A DNA stretch of 64,000 bases from Labilibacter sediminis (GTDB taxonomy: Bacteria > Bacteroidota > Bacteroidia > Bacteroidales > Marinilabiliaceae), in assembly GCF_005877885.1 (NCBI RefSeq), contig NZ_VCHY01000011.1, forward strand, positions 62,001 to 126,000, given 5' to 3'. Positions 45,110 through 54,067 of this stretch are shown here, one piece after another. Under the pieces are notes generated by a model that saw nothing but the letters and a program-made list of their open reading frames with translations, did not search any database and had not been told where the DNA came from. The translations under genes and the position numbers were made by a program. Positions within the stretch are counted from its first letter, which is position 1, and each line of letters starts with the position of its first letter.

Positions 45110-46153
45110 ATGAAGAATATTTTACTTTTAGTATTGATTTGTTGTATACCGGTTATTAGCACTGGAATTCTAGCACAAAACGCAGATGTTTTGTCATCCT
45201 CAGATAGCAAAAGAATTGCAAAAGCAGATAAAAAAATAAGTAAGGGTGATCAAGTTGTAGAAAAAAAACAGAAATATTCCTCTCAGATAGAAGCATTGGA
45301 GAGTAGTGGGGGATCGGTAAGAACCGGCAAAATTGAACGACTGGAAAAAAAAGCCAATAAAGAGATTATTAAATCAGCTTCTTTTTATAAAGACGGGTAT
45401 GGAAAGAAATACAGTGCATATAAAAAGGCTGTAAGTCGCGAAATAAAAAACAACAATCTCGGAAGCGAGGCTGAAAAAATAAAGAGTCATGCGTCTAAGG
45501 CATATAAGAATGGTCGAAAGTGGAGAAGAAAATCTGCCGGTACTGCAGATGTGGGTAAAGCTGTAGATTACTTATTTAAAGCCAATGGTATTGAGTCTGA
45601 TGCCATTAAAAACTTAGCAAGAGTGCTTGAAACAGCCAAGGTAGAGGAGGATTTAGTGGTTGAGCAGATTCAGGAGCAGGTGGATTCTGTGGTTGAAGTG
45701 CCGGATACTTCTTCTGTACTTGTGGCACCACCAGTAGCCCTAGTGGTGCCTGAAGATACTACTATTAATACAGTGGTTGATTCAGCTTTGGTAGTGCAGG
45801 ATTCCGTTGTAGTGGTTGATAGTGTGCAGGTGGTTGTGCCGGTTATTCCGGAGGAAGCTCCTGTTGAAGAGGTGGTGGAGAAAAAAGAGTTGGCACTTTA
45901 TTTTTCGGTGCAGTTTTTAGCTGAAAAGCAGCCGGTGCCCAAAGAAAAAATTACAAACCTGTATGACGGGCCGCACGAAGTGGTCAAGCATGAGGCAGAT
46001 GGCTGGTACAGGTATAGTATAGGAAAGTTCGAATCCTTGGAAAAAGCGAAACAAGCTTTGAGTCAGTCAGGGGTAAAAGGTTATATAGTGGCCTACCATA
46101 ATGAAGAAAGAATTTCTACGCGCAGGGCAGCAGAGCTGATTTTGTTACAGTAA
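45110..46153 (+). CDS. Exported SPOR-like domain protein, cassette copy 1
   Basis: A 347-residue protein with a signal peptide (ends GILAQ). A Lys/Glu/Ser-rich helical region (about 25-180) is probably coiled coil. An acidic Val/Pro/Asp linker follows (about 185-270; VVDSVQVVVPVIPEE). The C-terminal domain of about 80 residues begins YFSVQFLAEKQPV and contains DGWYRYSIGKFESLEKAKQALSQ and GVKGYIVAYHNEERIS, matching the SPOR-type fold that binds peptidoglycan. The same C-terminal domain recurs in the gene at 47443. It is followed by a DUF6588-type barrel gene, as in the second cassette. Confidence 0.75.
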   Translation: MKNILLLVLICCIPVISTGILAQNADVLSSSDSKRIAKADKKISKGDQVVEKKQKYSSQIEALESSGGSVRTGKIERLEKKANKEIIKSASFYKDGYGKKYSAYKKAVSREIKNNNLGSEAEKIKSHASKAYKNGRKWRRKSAGTADVGKAVDYLFKANGIESDAIKNLARVLETAKVEEDLVVEQIQEQVDSVVEVPDTSSVLVAPPVALVVPEDTTINTVVDSALVVQDSVVVVDSVQVVVPVIPEEAPVEEVVEKKELALYFSVQFLAEKQPVPKEKITNLYDGPHEVVKHEADGWYRYSIGKFESLEKAKQALSQSGVKGYIVAYHNEERISTRRAAELILLQ

Positions 46154-46282
46154 TATTAAAGTAATCTAAACCATTAATTAATACATACACACATAAAACC
46201 AGATTGCCAGGAATATACATCAAGTATACGTACTCCTTATATAGGGTCTTGTTAATCTGTGTTTTGCTAATTTTTTTGACTT

Positions 46283-47278
46283 ATGAAGAAATTGATTCTT
46301 GCAGCATTTATTGGACTTAGTACCTTAAATGGATATTCACAGATTGATATTGGAGATTTGCTTCAAGCCGGAGCTCATGATGCCAACGTTTTAGCACACC
46401 CTTATATGCAAACGTATGGAGAATTGCTGGGAACAAGTCTAAATTCTGGTTGGTATACCTCAGCAAAGCCGCACAAAGTTTTAGGTTTTGATATTACTAT
46501 TACCGGAGCTTACACAAAGGCTCCATCAAGCGCAACAAGCTATGATGTGGCTAATTACGAAAGTAAGCTTGAAAGTTTTGAATTGGTAGATCCATCTAAT
46601 TCTATTGCTCCAACCATTGCAGGAGATGCGAAGAATAGACCAGAGCTGAGAGTTAAAGGAGATATGACTAATTTATCTGCATTTGAAATGCCCAATGGAA
46701 CGGGAATGGACTATTTCTTAACGCCAATGGTTACTGCTGGTGTTGGTTTGCCATATGGTATTGAGATAAAGGGGCGTTTTGCACCAAAGTTAGAGTTGGG
46801 CGATGCTGGAAAGTTTGGTCTATGGGGACTGGGGGTTCAAAAAGATGTGAAGGATTATATTCCGGGTGTTAAACATGTACCGGTTTTAAATATTTCGGTA
46901 CTGGCAGCTTATACTGATTTTACAAGCTCTGTGGGGGTTAGTGCCTTAGATCCAAATTTAGGTGATCAGGAAATGGAGGTTTCGGCAAGTGCCTATACCA
47001 CCAGATTGTTAGTGGGAGCGAATCTGCCGGTGATAGCTTTTTATAGTGGTTTTGGTTATGGGCATTCATCCAGCGATTTTAATGTGTTGGGTGACTTTGG
47101 AACAGATCCGATAACCGGTGAGCAAATGGTGGATCCTATTAAACTTGCTTATACAACCAGTGGTTTCGATTTTAATGTGGGAATGAGATTAAGATTGGGA
47201 ATTATTGGTATCCATGCTGATTACACAGTTGGAGAGTACAGTTCAATTACAGCAGGATTAGGAATTAATTTTAGATAG
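46283..47278 (+). CDS. DUF6588-type outer-membrane barrel, cassette copy 1
   Basis: A 331-residue protein with a signal peptide (IGLSTLNGYSQ). Conserved parts shared with the copy at 48486 are the LGFDITITGAYT strand, the EMPNGTGM...TPMVTAGVGLPYGIEIKGRF centre, and the C-terminal FNVGMRLRLGIIGIHADYTVGEYSSITAGLGINFR. The ending in alternating strands with a final aromatic-Arg points to a small outer-membrane barrel. The function is unknown. It follows the SPOR-like gene by 129 bp and ends near a terminator. Confidence 0.78.
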   Translation: MKKLILAAFIGLSTLNGYSQIDIGDLLQAGAHDANVLAHPYMQTYGELLGTSLNSGWYTSAKPHKVLGFDITITGAYTKAPSSATSYDVANYESKLESFELVDPSNSIAPTIAGDAKNRPELRVKGDMTNLSAFEMPNGTGMDYFLTPMVTAGVGLPYGIEIKGRFAPKLELGDAGKFGLWGLGVQKDVKDYIPGVKHVPVLNISVLAAYTDFTSSVGVSALDPNLGDQEMEVSASAYTTRLLVGANLPVIAFYSGFGYGHSSSDFNVLGDFGTDPITGEQMVDPIKLAYTTSGFDFNVGMRLRLGIIGIHADYTVGEYSSITAGLGINFR

Positions 47279-47340
47279 AAATTTATTGAAGATATCAACA
47301 TTAACCTTATGGTTGATGTACTTGATCTATGAAAACCAAG

Positions 47341-47369
47341 AGGCCATCTGTTTTAGATGGCCTTTTTTG
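47341..47369 (+). terminator. Terminator between the two SPOR/barrel cassettes
   Basis: AGGCCATCT and AGATGGCCT form a perfect 9-bp stem around a 5-base loop, followed by TTTTT. It separates the two cassettes as independent units. Confidence 0.85.
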
Positions 47370-47442
47370 TTTTTTATCGGTTAATTATAATGTGGTATAG
47401 CAGACTTTTTCGTAATTTATTAGGTGATCTTATCAAGTAATA

Positions 47443-48471
47443 ATGTCTACTATGACTTCATCTCAAATTTTGGTTTGTATTACCATCCTTTTATTAACTG
47501 TAACCTTAAGTGCTCAGGATATTTCTAAAAAGAGCTATGAAGGTTTCAACAGGGAAGAGAAGGAAAAGATTCATAAAGCAGAGTCTTTGCTTGATCAGGG
47601 GCTACAAATATTGTTTCCAAGTGTTATTGATATTAACGATAGTGCCCTGGATATTCACCATAGTTATTTAAGCCTGGCAGAGAATTTATACTTAGATAAA
47701 AAAACATGTCGACGCTTATACGAAACAAAGGATTATTTCAGTAATGGGTATCGTTTGCAAACGGAAGTTTATCTCAATTATATTAATGATCATTTGAAAA
47801 ACAAGGATGCTTATTCCGGTTTAAAAGAAATAGAAACTATAAAAGATTCTGTATTGGCAAAGACGGAGCTGGCTAAGTCGTTAAGGCAAAAAAGTATGTT
47901 GAGCGGACAAATCATCAAGGCCGGCCGTAGTATTCATCAGGCAAACTTAGAAGATGATAAGGCAATAGCACTTTGTTTAGAGGCTTTAGATATTATTAAA
48001 AATGGAGCCAGGAGTGCTCCGGTTAAAGAAGAAGAACCCAATGTAATTGCAGAGATACCAGAGAAGGTTAAACAAGATACTGTTGTTTCAGAAGCTTTGG
48101 TTATTGATACTCCAAAAGAGGTTGATACCCCCAAAGTGGAAGTGTTAGAACCTAAAGTTGAAATTAAGGAAAAAGTAAAAGAAAGCCCTGTGGAAAAAGA
48201 ACCGGAGGTATATTATACGGTTCAAATTTTGGCCGATAGAAAACCGGTTAGTTCTGATGCTATTAAAAGAGTTTATCAGGGGGAATATGAAATTATTGAA
48301 AATATTGGTGATGGATGGTATAGGTATAGTTTCGGAAAATTTTCGGATCTTACTACTGCAAAAAAGGCTTTATCAGAATCTAATGCAAAGGGGTATGTAG
48401 TTGCCTATCGTAAAAATATACGTATCTCATTAAGCGAAGCCAAGAAGTATTTTTTAGATATTAATCCTTAG
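47443..48471 (+). CDS. Exported SPOR-like domain protein, cassette copy 2
   Basis: A 342-residue paralogue of the protein at 45110, with a signal peptide (LLLTVTLSAQD). The helical region is about 25-185 and a Glu/Pro/Val/Lys linker follows (about 185-250). The C-terminal domain begins YYTVQILADRKPVSSD and contains DGWYRYSFGKFSDLTTAKKALSE and AKGYVVAYRKNIRIS. The N-terminal halves of the two copies have diverged strongly while the SPOR-like ends match closely. It sits 14 bp before the second barrel gene, so this cassette is tightly coupled. Confidence 0.75.
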   Translation: MSTMTSSQILVCITILLLTVTLSAQDISKKSYEGFNREEKEKIHKAESLLDQGLQILFPSVIDINDSALDIHHSYLSLAENLYLDKKTCRRLYETKDYFSNGYRLQTEVYLNYINDHLKNKDAYSGLKEIETIKDSVLAKTELAKSLRQKSMLSGQIIKAGRSIHQANLEDDKAIALCLEALDIIKNGARSAPVKEEEPNVIAEIPEKVKQDTVVSEALVIDTPKEVDTPKVEVLEPKVEIKEKVKESPVEKEPEVYYTVQILADRKPVSSDAIKRVYQGEYEIIENIGDGWYRYSFGKFSDLTTAKKALSESNAKGYVVAYRKNIRISLSEAKKYFLDINP

Positions 48472-48485
48472 CAATAGAAAAATAA

Positions 48486-49472
48486 ATGAAGAGCCTGATC
48501 GTGTTTATCTTAACCTTTGGGAGTACAGTATTCTTGTATGGTCAAAAAGATGTAGTACAATTTTTACAAGCCTCGGAAATTTCAACTGCACTGATCGAAG
48601 AGTATATAGAACCCATGGCTAAATTGACCAACGGAAATATTAATACAGGGTGGTATCATACAGCAAAAACGCATCGTTTCTTAGGTTTTGATATATCCTT
48701 ATCATTGGCCGAAACATCGTCGTCAGGATCAAACAGGGGCTTTGTGTTAACTAAGATTAGTGATTTTGAAACTTACTATACTTTAGCCGATGGAAGCTCT
48801 TCGGCAACACCTAATGTGTCTGGTATAGTTCGTGATTTACCGGTTATTAAATCCAGAGAAAACGGCAGAGAAATTGAAATGCCCAATGGCACGGGTTTAA
48901 GTAAAATATCATTACCTGTCGTGTCGGCAGGATTGGGTTTGCCTTATAATACAGAACTTAGATTAAGGTTTATGCCTAAACTTAAAAATGATGAGTTAGG
49001 CGATTTGATGCAATATGGTGTTGCCATAAAGCACAGTATAAAGGAATATTTTCCGGGTTTAAAGGAAGTGCCTGCATTTTCAATGTCAGTAATAGGGGCA
49101 TATGCTGCAGTTCGAAATGATATTTCTGTTGAATATCCGGCTTCAGTACCAAATCATCAAACATTAAAAGGTGTTTCAAATGGTTACACAGGCAGGTTGT
49201 TGCTGGGGATGGATGTAATGGTTTTTTCGGCTTTTATGGGAGTGGGTTATGGCGTATCATCAACCGAATACATGCTAAAAGGTAATTATTTTGTAGGCGA
49301 CCTAAACAATCAGGAGGAAGTGACCGATCCGGTAGCTGTAGAGTATAATTATTCGCAGCTTGAGGTGAATTTTGGTATGAGTGCTAAGATTGGAGTGTTT
49401 GATATATTTGCAGATTATACTCCGGGTAATTATCAAACTTTTAATTTTGGTTTAGGCTTTAATGTAAGATAG
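48486..49472 (+). CDS. DUF6588-type outer-membrane barrel, cassette copy 2
   Basis: A 328-residue paralogue of the protein at 46283, with a signal peptide (FGSTVFLYGQK). Matching positions are NTGWYHTAKTHRFLGFDIS, EIEMPNGTGLSKISLPVVSAGLGLPYNTEL and the C-terminal VNFGMSAKIGVFDIFADYTPG...FGLGFNVR. Loops have diverged. It is separated from its SPOR-like partner by 14 bp, and a terminator hairpin overlaps its stop codon. The function is unknown. Confidence 0.78.
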   Translation: MKSLIVFILTFGSTVFLYGQKDVVQFLQASEISTALIEEYIEPMAKLTNGNINTGWYHTAKTHRFLGFDISLSLAETSSSGSNRGFVLTKISDFETYYTLADGSSSATPNVSGIVRDLPVIKSRENGREIEMPNGTGLSKISLPVVSAGLGLPYNTELRLRFMPKLKNDELGDLMQYGVAIKHSIKEYFPGLKEVPAFSMSVIGAYAAVRNDISVEYPASVPNHQTLKGVSNGYTGRLLLGMDVMVFSAFMGVGYGVSSTEYMLKGNYFVGDLNNQEEVTDPVAVEYNYSQLEVNFGMSAKIGVFDIFADYTPGNYQTFNFGLGFNVR

Positions 49473-49499
49473 GCACTTATCGTTATTATAAGTGCCTTT
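49473..49499. terminator. Terminator after the second barrel gene
   Basis: AGGCACTTAT and ATAAGTGCCT form a 10-bp stem around a 7-base loop, beginning at the stop codon. It lies between convergent genes. Confidence 0.75.
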
Positions 49500-49542
49500 A
49501 TTAGGATATGTTCTTTTTGTTCGAGGTGTTGGAATACTTAGT

Positions 49543-50058
49543 TTACCATCCGTTATAACTAAGTACTTCACTAAGTTCTTTTCTCTTCTTTATGGGAGCA
49601 GCAATTTCTATCGGGTAGCCAATGGTAAGCATGGCCACAGGCTGCCAGTGTTCCTCGGTAGGTATAATTTTATTGATAACGGCTGGGTCGAAATGACAAA
49701 CCCAACAGGTGCCCAAACCAAGTTCTGTAGCCATGAGCGACATATGGTCAATGGCAATGGCTGCATCAATATCACAATGATCTTTGTTGTCAAACGATCG
49801 TTTCCATGATATATCGTGATTGCCATAAATGATAATTACACTTGGAATTTTATAAAACCAATCTCGAGGATAAGCCGTTTTAATTTTATCTAAAAGTTCA
49901 TCGTTATCGATGACTACAAATTTCCAGGGCTGTCTGTTAGCTGCAGAAGGAGCCAGCCTTCCGGCGTTAATAACCTGCTCGAGTAAAGTATGATTGACTT
50001 TATTTTCGTGATACTCTCTAATGGAGCATCTTGTTTTCATGAGTTCTTTAAAATGCAT
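49543..50058 (-). CDS. Nitroreductase family protein
   Basis: FMN-dependent reductase of 171 residues. TRCSIREYHENKV is the N-terminal FMN-phosphate segment. LAPSAANRQPWKFVVI is the second signature, and GLGTCWVCHFDP with IGYPIE toward the C-terminus completes the fold. Two closely spaced Cys in TCWVC are unusual in classical nitroreductases but occur in small Bacteroidota and clostridial members. The substrate is unknown. Confidence 0.86.
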   Translation of the reverse strand: MHFKELMKTRCSIREYHENKVNHTLLEQVINAGRLAPSAANRQPWKFVVIDNDELLDKIKTAYPRDWFYKIPSVIIIYGNHDISWKRSFDNKDHCDIDAAIAIDHMSLMATELGLGTCWVCHFDPAVINKIIPTEEHWQPVAMLTIGYPIEIAAPIKKRKELSEVLSYNGW

Positions 50059-50153
50059 AAGCTTTTCTTTTACTTCTCATAAATATATTAATTGTTCTTT
50101 GTAATTTTCGCGTGATTTTAATTTTTAGAAGATTTCTAAATAAATCGGACTGT

Positions 50154-50918
50154 ATGTTTTTTCTGATTTCCAAGATATTATCTTTTTTGTTGTCACCCAT
50201 CTGGTGGGTAGCTGTTTTGTTGTTATTGTACCTCATCTTAAACAAAAATAAACGACGTAAATGGTTGTTGTATGGAGCTTTTGGAGTTTTGATGTTTTTT
50301 TCGAACCAGTTTATTTTTTACCATGTTGCAGGTTGGTGGGAAGGAGAATTACAAAATCCTAATGAGATAGAACAATACGATGGAATCATTTTATTGGGAG
50401 GCTTTTCTTCTTTTCAGTCAGATGCTGAGAGAATCAGGTTTTACCAAAGTGCTGATCGATTGTTTCAGGCCATGGAGCTTTACAAAAAGAAGAAAGCCAA
50501 TCGTTTTATTTTTACCGGAGGATCAGCTCGTATTATTGTAAAGGAGAAAAAAGAAGGAGAGTATATAAAGGATTATCTTGCTTTGTTGGGTGTTCCCGAA
50601 GATAGTACGTTGGTGGAATGGGAATCGAGAAATACACGAGAGAATGCCCTGGAAACATTGGCCATGCTTAAAAAAGAAAACCTGCATGACGGTCGTTTTT
50701 TATTGGTGACTTCCGGTTTTCATATGAAAAGGGCATTGGGGTGTTTTAAAAAAGTGGGTATTGATGTGATGCCCTATAATACCGATCCCTTGCAAAATAC
50801 TTTACCACCTGATGTTGCCGATGCTGTTACACCTTCTGCCGGAACCCTGGCCCTATGGGAGCGATTGATCAGAGAATGGATCGGATACGGGGTGTATAAA
50901 CTAAAAGGTTTTGTGTGA
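50154..50918 (+). CDS. YdcF-family (DUF218) membrane protein
   Basis: A 254-residue protein with two N-terminal membrane helices (ILSFLLSPIWWVAVLLLLYLI; WLLYGAFGVLMFFSNQF), then a DUF218 domain. Features are YDGIILLGGFSSFQSD, the ADRLFQAMELYKKKKANRFIFTGGSA segment, ESRNTRENALETLAML, and VTSGFHMKRALGCF. The DUF218 set (GG, Glu/Arg pair, SxxHxxR-like) is present. Members are linked to envelope integrity and O-antigen or peptidoglycan precursors. The frame reaches a GTG at 50112, but ATG 50154 fits better. Confidence 0.85.
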   Translation: MFFLISKILSFLLSPIWWVAVLLLLYLILNKNKRRKWLLYGAFGVLMFFSNQFIFYHVAGWWEGELQNPNEIEQYDGIILLGGFSSFQSDAERIRFYQSADRLFQAMELYKKKKANRFIFTGGSARIIVKEKKEGEYIKDYLALLGVPEDSTLVEWESRNTRENALETLAMLKKENLHDGRFLLVTSGFHMKRALGCFKKVGIDVMPYNTDPLQNTLPPDVADAVTPSAGTLALWERLIREWIGYGVYKLKGFV

Positions 50919-51106
50919 TGGCATCAGAACTAAAATCAGAATACTCTTTTCTTAGGATGTAACGATTCGGGTGTGGCAATCGGTATCTGCTTGAGCAAAT
51001 TATCATTTTCGCTTTGCAAAAAGATGTTTCTTTAAAAACTTTTAAATGTGATTGCCTTGCTGGCATAATCAGGGATTTGGCATTAAAACCAAAAAAAAAA
51101 CTATTA

Positions 51107-51188
51107 AAACCACAAATCTCACAGATTAACACGAATTATTTTCCTTCGGAAAATAAAAATTTGTGCAAATTCGTGTCAATCTGTGGTT
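51107..51188. repeat. Long hairpin with CACAGATT/AATCTGTG arms
   Basis: The left arm (AACCACAAATCTCACAGATT, then ACACGAAT) pairs with the right arm (ATTCGTGTCAATCTGTGGTT) around the central TATTTTC/GAAAATA with a CTTCG loop. It lies 1 bp from the start of the next element. Similar hairpins recur in Bacteroidota intergenic DNA. Confidence 0.7.
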
Positions 51189-51189
51189 G

Positions 51190-51360
51190 AACCCGGATTC
51201 CTAAGACTTTTTGAAAAGTAAAACCTAGTAGCTAACTATTTCAAGTATTTTAGTTCTATCTCGATAAAAATGTGTGTTGGCCGGTTCAATTGGCAGTAGT
51301 TTCATTACGTAATACCTGCCAGCCGGCAGGCTGTGATTTTCTAAGGGCATATTGCGGGTT
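51190..51360. repeat. Mosaic element B3/C1
   Basis: 171 bp with family B ends (AACCCGGATTCCTAAGA on the left; CATATTGCGGGTT-like on the right). The left 104 bp (51190-51293) is the inverted copy of 56121-56224, with 3 mismatches. The right part copies the right half of B1 (TGGCAGTAGTTTCATTACG onward) but carries an inserted palindrome CCTGCCAGCCGGCAGG near 51316-51331. It looks like two elements joined at the centre. Confidence 0.75.
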
Positions 51361-51443
51361 AAATATTTTCAAATAATCCACCACTGGCTTAAAGGTGATT
51401 TTTCTGCATGATTCAAAAAGACCCTACTGATGAGTTTTTTGAT

Positions 51444-51451
51444 TACTTTTG
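51444..51451 (+). promoter_or_regulatory. Candidate -7 box for the U32 peptidase gene
   Basis: TACTTTTG fits TAnnTTTG, 30 bases before the ATG. Confidence 0.45.
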
Positions 51452-51481
51452 CACCATAATTATCACAGACTTATTTTTTAG

Positions 51482-53461
51482 ATGGATTTTAGACCAGAGT
51501 TATTGATCCCGGCAGGGAATATAGAGTCGTTTCATGCGGCTGTTGAGGGTGGTGCAGATGCTATTTTTTTGGGATTAAAACAGTTTAATGCGCGCGGAAG
51601 GGCCGTTAACTTTTCTAACCCGCAATTGATTACCATGTTGGATATTGCTGGTAAAAGAGGGGTTAAGATATATGTAACTTTAAATACTGTGATAAAAAAT
51701 CATGAGATTCCAGAGTTGCTGGAAGTGCTTAATTTCTTATCGCAAACAAGCGTGAGTGCTGTCATCATTCAGGATTGGGGTATATGGTATCTGGCTAAAA
51801 AGTTCTTTCCAAAGTTGGTGGTTCATGCCAGTACACAAATGGCTAACCATAATTCTCTGGGAGCTAATTTTTCTAATAAGGCAGGTATCGACCGTGTGAT
51901 AATGGCGCGTGAATTAACGCATCCCGAGTTAAAGCAGATCATGAAAAAAGCAAAAGGTGAAGTGGAGATCTTTGTGCATGGAGCTCTGTGCTATTCATTT
52001 TCCGGTTTGTGTTTGTTTAGTAGCTACCTTGGAGGTAAAGGCGCCAATAGAGGGCAATGTACGCAGCCTTGCCGAAGGGTTTTTAATGATAACGGTAAAG
52101 AACATGCTATCTTTTCATTAAAAGATAATCAGCAAATAAAATTTGTTCCTGATTTTGCAGAGATGAAAGTGGCCTCCTTGAAAATAGAGGGTCGAATGAA
52201 ATCTGCTGCTTATGTATACAGGGTTGCTCAGGCTTATCGTAAAGTAATAGATGATCATAGCACCTTAGCCGAAGCGGAGGAGATGCTGAAATGGGATTTC
52301 GGTCGTGAAAAAACCGAGTATTTCATGGGCGGTAAAGTCAGGGGATCAATTTCCGATAATACCAATAATGGTATTTTTCTGGGTAAAGTGAATGGTCTTG
52401 TGAATGATGGTTTCCTGGTTTCCTCAAAGCAGGAGCTTGAAAGAGGACAGCAACTAAGGGTGGTGAATAAAGTAGGTGATTCGGTTTCTGTTAAGGTAAA
52501 AGAAGTTGCGGAGCAAAACGGAAAGTATGTTGTGTCAACGCCAAAACAAATCAGGAAAGGCGATGATGTTTATTTAATAGGATTGCCTTCAAAGAACTTC
52601 TCAAGTAAGTTTGAAGATTTAAAGCATAAAAATGTGAAACCCGTTAGTGGTGCTTTCAAGAGAAAAATAAGACAGGATATCGAAATTAAAAATCAAAAAG
52701 GCAGTAAAGCAGAGTTTTTTGTTCGTATCGATAACCTGGAGTGGCTAAGGAAATTACGTGTGGATGATTTTAAAGGGATATTCTTAGATATACCTAAAAA
52801 TGAATGGCGAAAGATTCCGTTTGACAGTCCTTTCTTTAAAAAGAATTTATTTCGTTTTAACATTGAGCTTCCGGGCTTTATATCCGAAAACCATATTGAT
52901 GAGCTGAAACAGGATATTAAGTGGCTTTTTAGAAAAGGCATGAAAAACTTTGTGATCAGTCATTTATCGCAGCTCGACTTGTTGCCTAAAGGCGCCCATG
53001 TAATTGCCAACGAACGCGTGTATGTGTATAATGATGCGGCCATCAGAGGAATTAAAACTTTTGGCGTTAAGCATGTCACTTATCCGGTTGAAAACGATTT
53101 TGAGAATTTACAAAAAGGGACTTCCCGTGATGGACTGGTGCCTGTATATGCCAACCCTGAATTGTTTTTTGCTCGTATGCCAGTGGATGTGTATAATCCT
53201 GAAAATACCTTTGTTGATAATACGCAAAACGAGTTTAAAAGATATGTGCGTAACGGAATGACCTCAGTGTATTCAAATACACCGATGGCCTTAATGCAAT
53301 ATGCCAATAACTTAAAAAAGAATGGGTTTTTCAAGTTCTTATTTGATCTGCGCACAGAAGCTCCATCGAAGCATTTGCCGGTTAAGCTATTTAAAAAGTT
53401 TAATGCCTCGGAGCAGTTGCAGCCTTCAACAACCTTTAACTTTAAAAAAGGATTGAGTTAA
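51482..53461 (+). CDS. U32 peptidase family protein (RlhA/YdcP-like)
   Basis: A 659-residue protein. The N-terminal TIM-barrel-like U32 domain begins PELLIPAGNIESFHAAVEGGADAIFLGL. The U32 signature is EVEIFVHGALCYSFSGLCLFSS, with GANRGQCTQPCRR, giving four Cys that in relatives hold an Fe-S cluster. VASLKIEGRMKS follows. A C-terminal extension of about 330 residues with beta-barrel parts matches the long RlhA/YdcP form, which hydroxylates a cytidine in 23S rRNA in E. coli. The rRNA role is likely but not certain; other U32 members are prephenate-dependent tRNA modifiers. It lies inside the segment bounded by the 104-bp inverted repeats. Confidence 0.88.
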   Translation: MDFRPELLIPAGNIESFHAAVEGGADAIFLGLKQFNARGRAVNFSNPQLITMLDIAGKRGVKIYVTLNTVIKNHEIPELLEVLNFLSQTSVSAVIIQDWGIWYLAKKFFPKLVVHASTQMANHNSLGANFSNKAGIDRVIMARELTHPELKQIMKKAKGEVEIFVHGALCYSFSGLCLFSSYLGGKGANRGQCTQPCRRVFNDNGKEHAIFSLKDNQQIKFVPDFAEMKVASLKIEGRMKSAAYVYRVAQAYRKVIDDHSTLAEAEEMLKWDFGREKTEYFMGGKVRGSISDNTNNGIFLGKVNGLVNDGFLVSSKQELERGQQLRVVNKVGDSVSVKVKEVAEQNGKYVVSTPKQIRKGDDVYLIGLPSKNFSSKFEDLKHKNVKPVSGAFKRKIRQDIEIKNQKGSKAEFFVRIDNLEWLRKLRVDDFKGIFLDIPKNEWRKIPFDSPFFKKNLFRFNIELPGFISENHIDELKQDIKWLFRKGMKNFVISHLSQLDLLPKGAHVIANERVYVYNDAAIRGIKTFGVKHVTYPVENDFENLQKGTSRDGLVPVYANPELFFARMPVDVYNPENTFVDNTQNEFKRYVRNGMTSVYSNTPMALMQYANNLKKNGFFKFLFDLRTEAPSKHLPVKLFKKFNASEQLQPSTTFNFKKGLS

Positions 53462-53598
53462 AAGGGGTAACAGTTATATGAATAGTTTGGATTCTTTGCG
53501 GTCCTTTGTGAATATCCTTTATGCTCCTTTGTGTTTAAACTTCTTAAGGAACATAAAGACTGTATTAAAACATAAACAACCAATATAATTATTTAATC

Positions 53599-53880
53599 AT
53601 GTTAAAAGTAAACGAATATTTCGAAGGAGCTGTAAAGTCAATAGCTCTTGAAAATGCAGAAGGAAATGCCACTATAGGTGTTATGGAAACTGGTGAGTAT
53701 GAGTTTGGAACAAGCACAGTAGAACATATGACCATTACCAGTGGTGAGTTATTGGTGAAACTTCCTGGTGCAACAGAATGGACGACCTACAAAAAGGGCG
53801 AAACATTTATAGTAGAAAATGACGTTAAGTTTAATGTAAAAGCTGAAACTCAGGTAGCATACTATTGTTTGTATGTTTAA
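53599..53880 (+). CDS. ppnP: Pyrimidine/purine nucleoside phosphorylase PpnP
   Basis: A 93-residue single-cupin protein (DUF1255). NEYFEGAVKSIAL, GVMETGEYEFGTSTVEHMTI and SGELLVKLPGATEW match E. coli PpnP (YaiE) along its full length. The enzyme splits a broad range of nucleosides with phosphate to ribose-1-phosphate and free base. It is a separate unit; a family B repeat follows its stop by 11 bp and may serve as its 3' end. Confidence 0.92.
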   Translation: MLKVNEYFEGAVKSIALENAEGNATIGVMETGEYEFGTSTVEHMTITSGELLVKLPGATEWTTYKKGETFIVENDVKFNVKAETQVAYYCLYV

Positions 53881-53891
53881 GTAGGAGTTTT

Positions 53892-54061
53892 AACCCGGAT
53901 TATGCATTAGATTTTCGTTATGAACATTGAAAATGCAATAAAACAAACACTTACTGAAACGAGGCATAGCACCGCTATGGTGAGTTGAAGCAAGTGAGTA
54001 AAACGATTTGTTTTAAAGTAGTTTCAATGTGCAATAGATTAGCTAATGCATAACGCGGGTT
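53892..54061. repeat. Family B palindromic element, copy B2
   Basis: 170 bp, the same length as B1. Ends AACCCGGATTATGCATTAG and, inverted, AACCCGCGTTATGCATTAG (2 mismatches in 19). The body is one long imperfect hairpin with tip CATAGCACCGCTATG at 53965-53979. It fills the gap between the convergent ppnP and 217-residue unknown genes, ending 6 bp from the latter's stop. Confidence 0.85.
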
Positions 54062-54067
54062 AAACCG

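Larger units (their letters stand above)
50919..51481. other. Repeat-filled intergenic region upstream of the U32 gene
   Basis: 563 bp. From 51107 it is almost wholly palindromic: a long hairpin (51107-51188), then the mosaic family B/C element (51190-51360), then a candidate promoter (51444-51451). The first 190 bp show nothing recognisable. Confidence 0.75.
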
